DNA from: Daldinia sp. FL1419
Taxonomy: Eukaryota; Ascomycota; Sordariomycetes; Xylariales; Hypoxylaceae
Length of the DNA: 64,000 nt
Assembly (NCBI GenBank): GCA_025201765.1
Contig: MU623343.1
Coordinates: forward strand, 434,001-498,000
Reading direction: 5' to 3'
This document shows positions 60,233-64,000 of this stretch, in pieces (position 1 is the first letter of the stretch; the number at the start of each line of letters is the position of its first letter). The position numbers and the translations under genes are program-made. The notes under the pieces are model-generated. The model saw nothing but the letters and a program-made list of their open reading frames with translations, ran no database searches and had not been told where the DNA came from.

Positions 60233-60526
60233 GCTGTACGCCACGGGAAGCCACAGGTGCGCGCACGGGGTACATCAAAATTCAAAACCACTTTAATTCA
60301 TTATATCAATTCGAAGACCACCTAAAAACACTAATAATTGGTATCATTTGAAAGCTAATTCAATTTGCGATTTTTTGAGCCAGTTTGCATCTGGTTGCAA
60401 TCGGAAGTGCTTGTACAACAGGATTAAACGTTCAAAATTGTGGGGTTTTTTCTTTGATTTCTTTAGGAGCTGATTGGTCAATTAGATTTGTGGCGCAACT
60501 AATGAAATAAGAAAGACATAGATTAT
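60233..60526 (-). repeat. Right terminal inverted repeat of the 8-kb palindrome
   Basis: This is the inverted partner of 52497-52790. The copy is better preserved: GTACGCCACGGGAAGCC, TGCGCGCACGGGGTACATC and GGCGCAACTAATGAAATAAG are intact where the left copy shows C-to-T or G-to-A differences (for example GCGCCACAAATC to GCACCACAAATC). Confidence 0.85.
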
Positions 60527-61020
60527 ATATATAGAAATATCTTATATAGTATGGTAAAAGAATATTATAAATTTTTTATTAATAGAAATTTTTATATACC
60601 TTAAATGGGTATAAAAAATAAATTAATTTTTTAAAGTATAATATATAAATTTTTTTATACATATAATATACTTAAATTAGTTATTGTTAAATTTGAAGAA
60701 ATTTCTAACATAACAAAAACCTAAAAAAAGGTTTATATATATTTTAAATTTTTTAAAATCTTTTGTAATTATTGAAATTGTTAAAATAATTAATAATATT
60801 ACATTTTATTAAAAAAATTTTTAAGGCTATTATTTAAAAACTCTAATTATATTTAATTTTAATTAATTATATATAATGTAAAAAGGTAAAAAAGGAGTGT
60901 TTTTATGAAATTTAATGTTGAAAAGCACCTTGAAAAATATTTTTCGTTTTTAAAAAAAATTAAATAAATTAATTAAAATTTATTAGATATATGAAAAAAT
61001 ATTGTGGAATTGTAAATAAA
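60527..61020. other. AT-rich DNA right of the palindrome
   Basis: This is AT-rich, RIP-like DNA with no recognised motif. The inverted match to the left flank stops at its left border. Confidence 0.5.
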
Positions 61021-61720
61021 CCAAATTTTGGTAGGGATAAATTAAATGGTACCCTAAGAACACATAATTAATGCTTATGTTTACCTCCCATAAGTTTTTC
61101 CATACTTATACAACAAAACATCCCCTTATGTAGGAGATATGTATTAAATATGCAATGTTCTAAGCATTGCTAACGGATAGCAAACATAGACATTATTAAT
61201 GAATAATTAACGGGTCTTATACAACGGATACTTTTGTCCTTATGAATATTTGAACTAAATTTAAAGCTCAAATTCAGCAGATCTTTAACTATACCTTAAA
61301 AAGAAGCTGCAAACCTTACAATGTGCCCACACTTGAGGCCAATTATGTTTCAATAAAAATGCGAAAAGGGTAACAGATCTGTCTGACAATTATATTTAGC
61401 TACGAATCATTCCAACTCATGGGATTAAAGGGATGACGTTTTGGGAGAGTTACAGATTGCATGTGCCTACCTACCTATCTAAGTACTTCTAGACTAACCT
61501 ATGTACCTCATATAATGCACTCAACTATGTATCGGATTATATGATTAAAGTACCTAGGTACATACTATGGTTGCAGGCCAAAGAAAAACGACATTGTCAG
61601 GTACCGCTAGAAATGGTTAGACACCACCCCACACTAAATCAGCCTTGGGGTGTCCAGGGTATTCAAAAGGTACAATTATCAAAATACTGAATATATCAGC
61701 ATTTATTATATTAAAAAAAT
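61021..61720. other. Island of ordinary composition
   Basis: About 0.7 kb returns to intermediate GC and includes the intergenic TACCTAGGTA palindrome at 61550-61559 and ACCTACCTACCTATCTAAG near 61467. No gene was found. It may be unique host DNA between two repeat blocks. Confidence 0.5.
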
Positions 61721-61915
61721 CGAGATTTATATCAAAATGATTGGTTTATAATACTGGATTTATTGATTTAATTTATTAATTCTTAAAGCTGAGCTATTTA
61801 GTAATTATTAAAATTATTCTTATATTTTTAATTAAATTTCTTTTTAAATTATTTTTATAATTGAGTCATCTTAATTAAATAAGGTTTTTTTTGGTTTTTT
61901 TCTAAGGAGGGGGGG
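61721..61915. other. AT-rich spacer ending in a G-run
   Basis: This is AT-rich sequence ending in GGAGGGGGGGGG at about 61906-61917, directly before the repeat array. A G-run also sits at the left edge of the whole AT-rich block. Confidence 0.5.
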
Positions 61916-63830
61916 GGTTATAGAGGGTTGTAATGTAATTATGTAATTGAAGTTGCAAGATTTTATTAACCTCCATAGAACCAATCCTTTTAAGGTTTCT
62001 ATAGGTTTTTTAGAATATAAATAAGTTTTTAGAAATTATTTTCTTGTTTGATCAATTTAAGTTCTTAAATATAGAATCATTAATTTTTCTATAACAATAA
62101 GTTAAGGTAACAAAGCCAAGATGAAATCCGTTAATCTAACCTTTTTAATTAAAATTTCTACAAGCTTTTTAATACGTAAATAAGTTTTCAAGAGTTGTTT
62201 TCCTATCTGATCAGCTCAAGCTCTTAAGCATAAAATTATCAATTTTTGATAGAGATTTGTACAATAAAATTGCAGGATATATCCTGCAGGAACTATTAAA
62301 GCTTTTGTTTAATTAAAGCCCATATTCAACATAAATAAATTTTTAGAAATTATTTTCCTATTTGATCAACTCAAGCTCTCAAGTATAAAATTGTTAGTTT
62401 TTAATAGAGATTTGTACGATAAAATTGCAAGGCATATCCTGCAAGAGTTATTAGAGCTTATATTTAATATAAATAGATCTTTAGGAGTTATTTTCCTATT
62501 TGATTAGCTTAGATTCTTAAGTATAGAATTATCAGTTTTTCTATAGAGATTTGTACAATAAAATGCAGGGCATATCCTGCAGGAACTCCTATTCAATTAG
62601 AACTCTTGTTTAATTAGAGTTTTTGTTCAATTAGAGCTTTTGTTTAATTCAAGCTCTTATTCAATTCGAGTTTATGTTCAATATATAAACCCTCAGAAAT
62701 TGTTTACCTATCTAATCAATTCAAATTAGGATACCCCCAATTATCAATTTTCCATAAAACTTCGTACAATAAAACTGCAAGGCATGTCCTGCAGGAGCTC
62801 CTATTCAATTAAAACTCATATTCCACATAAATAAGCCCGTAGAAATTGTTTTCCTGTTTGATCAACTCAAGCATAGAATCGTCAGTTTTCCATAGAACTT
62901 CGTACGATAAAATTGCAGGGCATATCCTACAAGAGCTACTAAAACTCATATTCAACATAAATAAGTTCTCAGAAGTTATTTTCCTGTTTGATCAACTCAA
63001 TTTCTCAAGAATAAAATTGTTAATTTTTCTATAAAACTTCGTACAATAAAAATGTAGGGTTAGGGTATGTCCTGTAAGAACTCCTATTTAATTAGAACTC
63101 ATATTTAACATAAATAAACCTCCAAAAATTATTTTCCAATTTAATCAACTCGAGTTTTTAAGCATAAAATCATCAGTTTTCCATAAAACTTTGTACAATA
63201 AAAATGTAGGGTTAGGGTATATCATGTAGGAGCTATTAGAGTTCCTGTTCAATTAAAACTTATATTCAATATAAATAAAACCTCAAATATTAATTCTTAT
63301 TTAATCAACTTAAATTCTTAAGCATAAAATTATTAGTTTTTCCATAAAACTTTGTACGATAAAATTGTAGGGCATATCCTACAAGAACTCCTGTTCAATT
63401 AGAGCTCCTATTTAATTAGAGTTTATATTAAACATAAATAAACCTCCAAAAATTATTTTCCTATCTAATCAGCTCAAGTTCTCAAGTATAAAATCATCAA
63501 TTTTTCCATAGAACTTTGTACAATAAAAATGTAGGGTATGTCCTGCAAGAACTCCTATTCAATTAGAGTTCTTGTTTAATTAGAGCTTTTATTCAATTAA
63601 AACTCCTATTCAACATAAATAAACCTCCAAAAATTGTTTTTCTATCTAATCAGTTCACATTCTTAAGGATAGAATTATCAATTTTTAAAATCAAAGAATT
63701 TTATATAATAAAAGTGTAAGGTTAGGGTATATCTTGCAAAAGCTATTAAAGCTTAAATTTAACATAAATAAATTATTTCCTATCTAATCAGCTCAAATTC
63801 TTACTAATAAAAAAAATACATTTAATTATA
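61916..63830 (-). repeat. Tandem array of a shorter unit related to the palindrome repeats
   Basis: About ten copies of GGCATATCCTGCA-type cores lie near 62.28, 62.43, 62.57, 62.79, 62.92, 63.06, 63.21, 63.37, 63.53 and 63.72 kb, about 140-215 bp apart. Between them recur AACTCCTATTCAATTAGA, ATAAATAAACCTCCAAAAATT, CTATCTGATCARCTCAAG, and a TTCCATAGAACTTTGTACAA-like stretch. Read on the minus strand, pieces such as ELELIR, ENNF and FLQDIPY parallel ELDLIRQE and LLQDMPC of the palindrome arms. It shares ancestry with the right arm and runs in the same orientation. Confidence 0.75.
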
Positions 63831-64000
63831 AATGTTTTCTTAAACTTTAAATTTTTAATATAATTTTTTTACCCTTTATTAGCTTATCAACCACCTTATT
63901 AACTCTTATCAACTCTTATCAACTCTTATTAATTATTATTAATTACTTATCAATTTCTTATTAATTTCATATAGTAATTTATTGGAAAGTTTTAGTATAA
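63831..64000. repeat. AT-rich end with AACTCTTATC short repeats
   Basis: CAACTCTTAT-type units repeat in tandem at about 63897-63932, followed by TTAATTA-rich sequence to the end of the window. Confidence 0.5.

Noticed and set aside
52497..64000. CRISPR-like or organellar origin of the AT-rich repeats
   Set aside because: Repeats are long, degenerate and imperfect, without uniform spacers. The low GC is better explained by RIP, as in the copia element, and no mitochondrial genes are present.

Overview
This window is genomic DNA from a filamentous ascomycete (Pezizomycotina, most like a Sordariomycete). The genes have short GT-AG introns of about 50-90 nt with CTAAC/CTGAC-like branch sites. 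Gene-bearing DNA is near 45-50% GC and is broken by very AT-rich blocks (about 1.2-6.3, 18.1-19.0 and 50.4-64.0 kb). In those blocks transposon frames carry stop codons explained by C-to-T or G-to-A changes, the mark of repeat-induced point mutation (RIP). The palindrome TACCTAGGTA recurs between genes. The species cannot be named from the sequence.

Layout. 1-1.18 kb: short direct repeats, no gene. 1.18-6.4 kb: a RIP-mutated Ty1/copia retrotransposon in one unbroken frame, ending in a recognisable 3' LTR. The LTR abuts a 5'-truncated S33/TAP-type hydrolase gene (6.4-8.06 kb). 8.67-13.0 kb: three tandem paralogous F-box genes. 14.1-15.4 kb: a secretory lipase whose signal peptide lies in another frame. 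16.3-17.2 kb: a small alpha/beta hydrolase. 19.3-28.5 kb: housekeeping genes PAC10 (prefoldin 3), SEC14 and MIS14/NSL1, then an unrecognised decayed-looking locus and a family-16 methyltransferase. 31.3-38.3 kb: a small conserved fungal protein, a likely 253-bp MITE, the proteasome ATPase RPT3 and a folliculin/Lst7 homologue. 38.3-46.3 kb: about 8 kb without a recognisable gene, containing a G23...C50 homopolymer pair. 46.3-49.5 kb: a double-DUF427 protein and a protein tyrosine phosphatase. 50.4-64.0 kb: AT-rich repeat territory.

The most unusual structure is at 52.5-60.5 kb: an imperfect palindrome of about 8 kb. Its two arms of about 3.6 kb are inverted copies of each other around an unmatched centre of about 0.8 kb, and its ends are inverted repeats of about 294 bp. 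The arms are made of degenerate repeats of about 270-310 bp that carry a protein-like signal (plus strand in the left arm, minus strand in the right arm). A shorter related repeat continues outside the palindrome at 61.9-63.8 kb. It could be a RIP-killed mobile element or part of a pericentromeric or subtelomeric region; I do not recognise the family.

The housekeeping genes do not form an obvious pathway. Rpt3 and the F-box proteins both belong to the ubiquitin-proteasome system, but their proximity is probably incidental. All coordinates and splice sites were worked out by eye from reading frame, splice consensus and family conservation; no database search or alignment was run.
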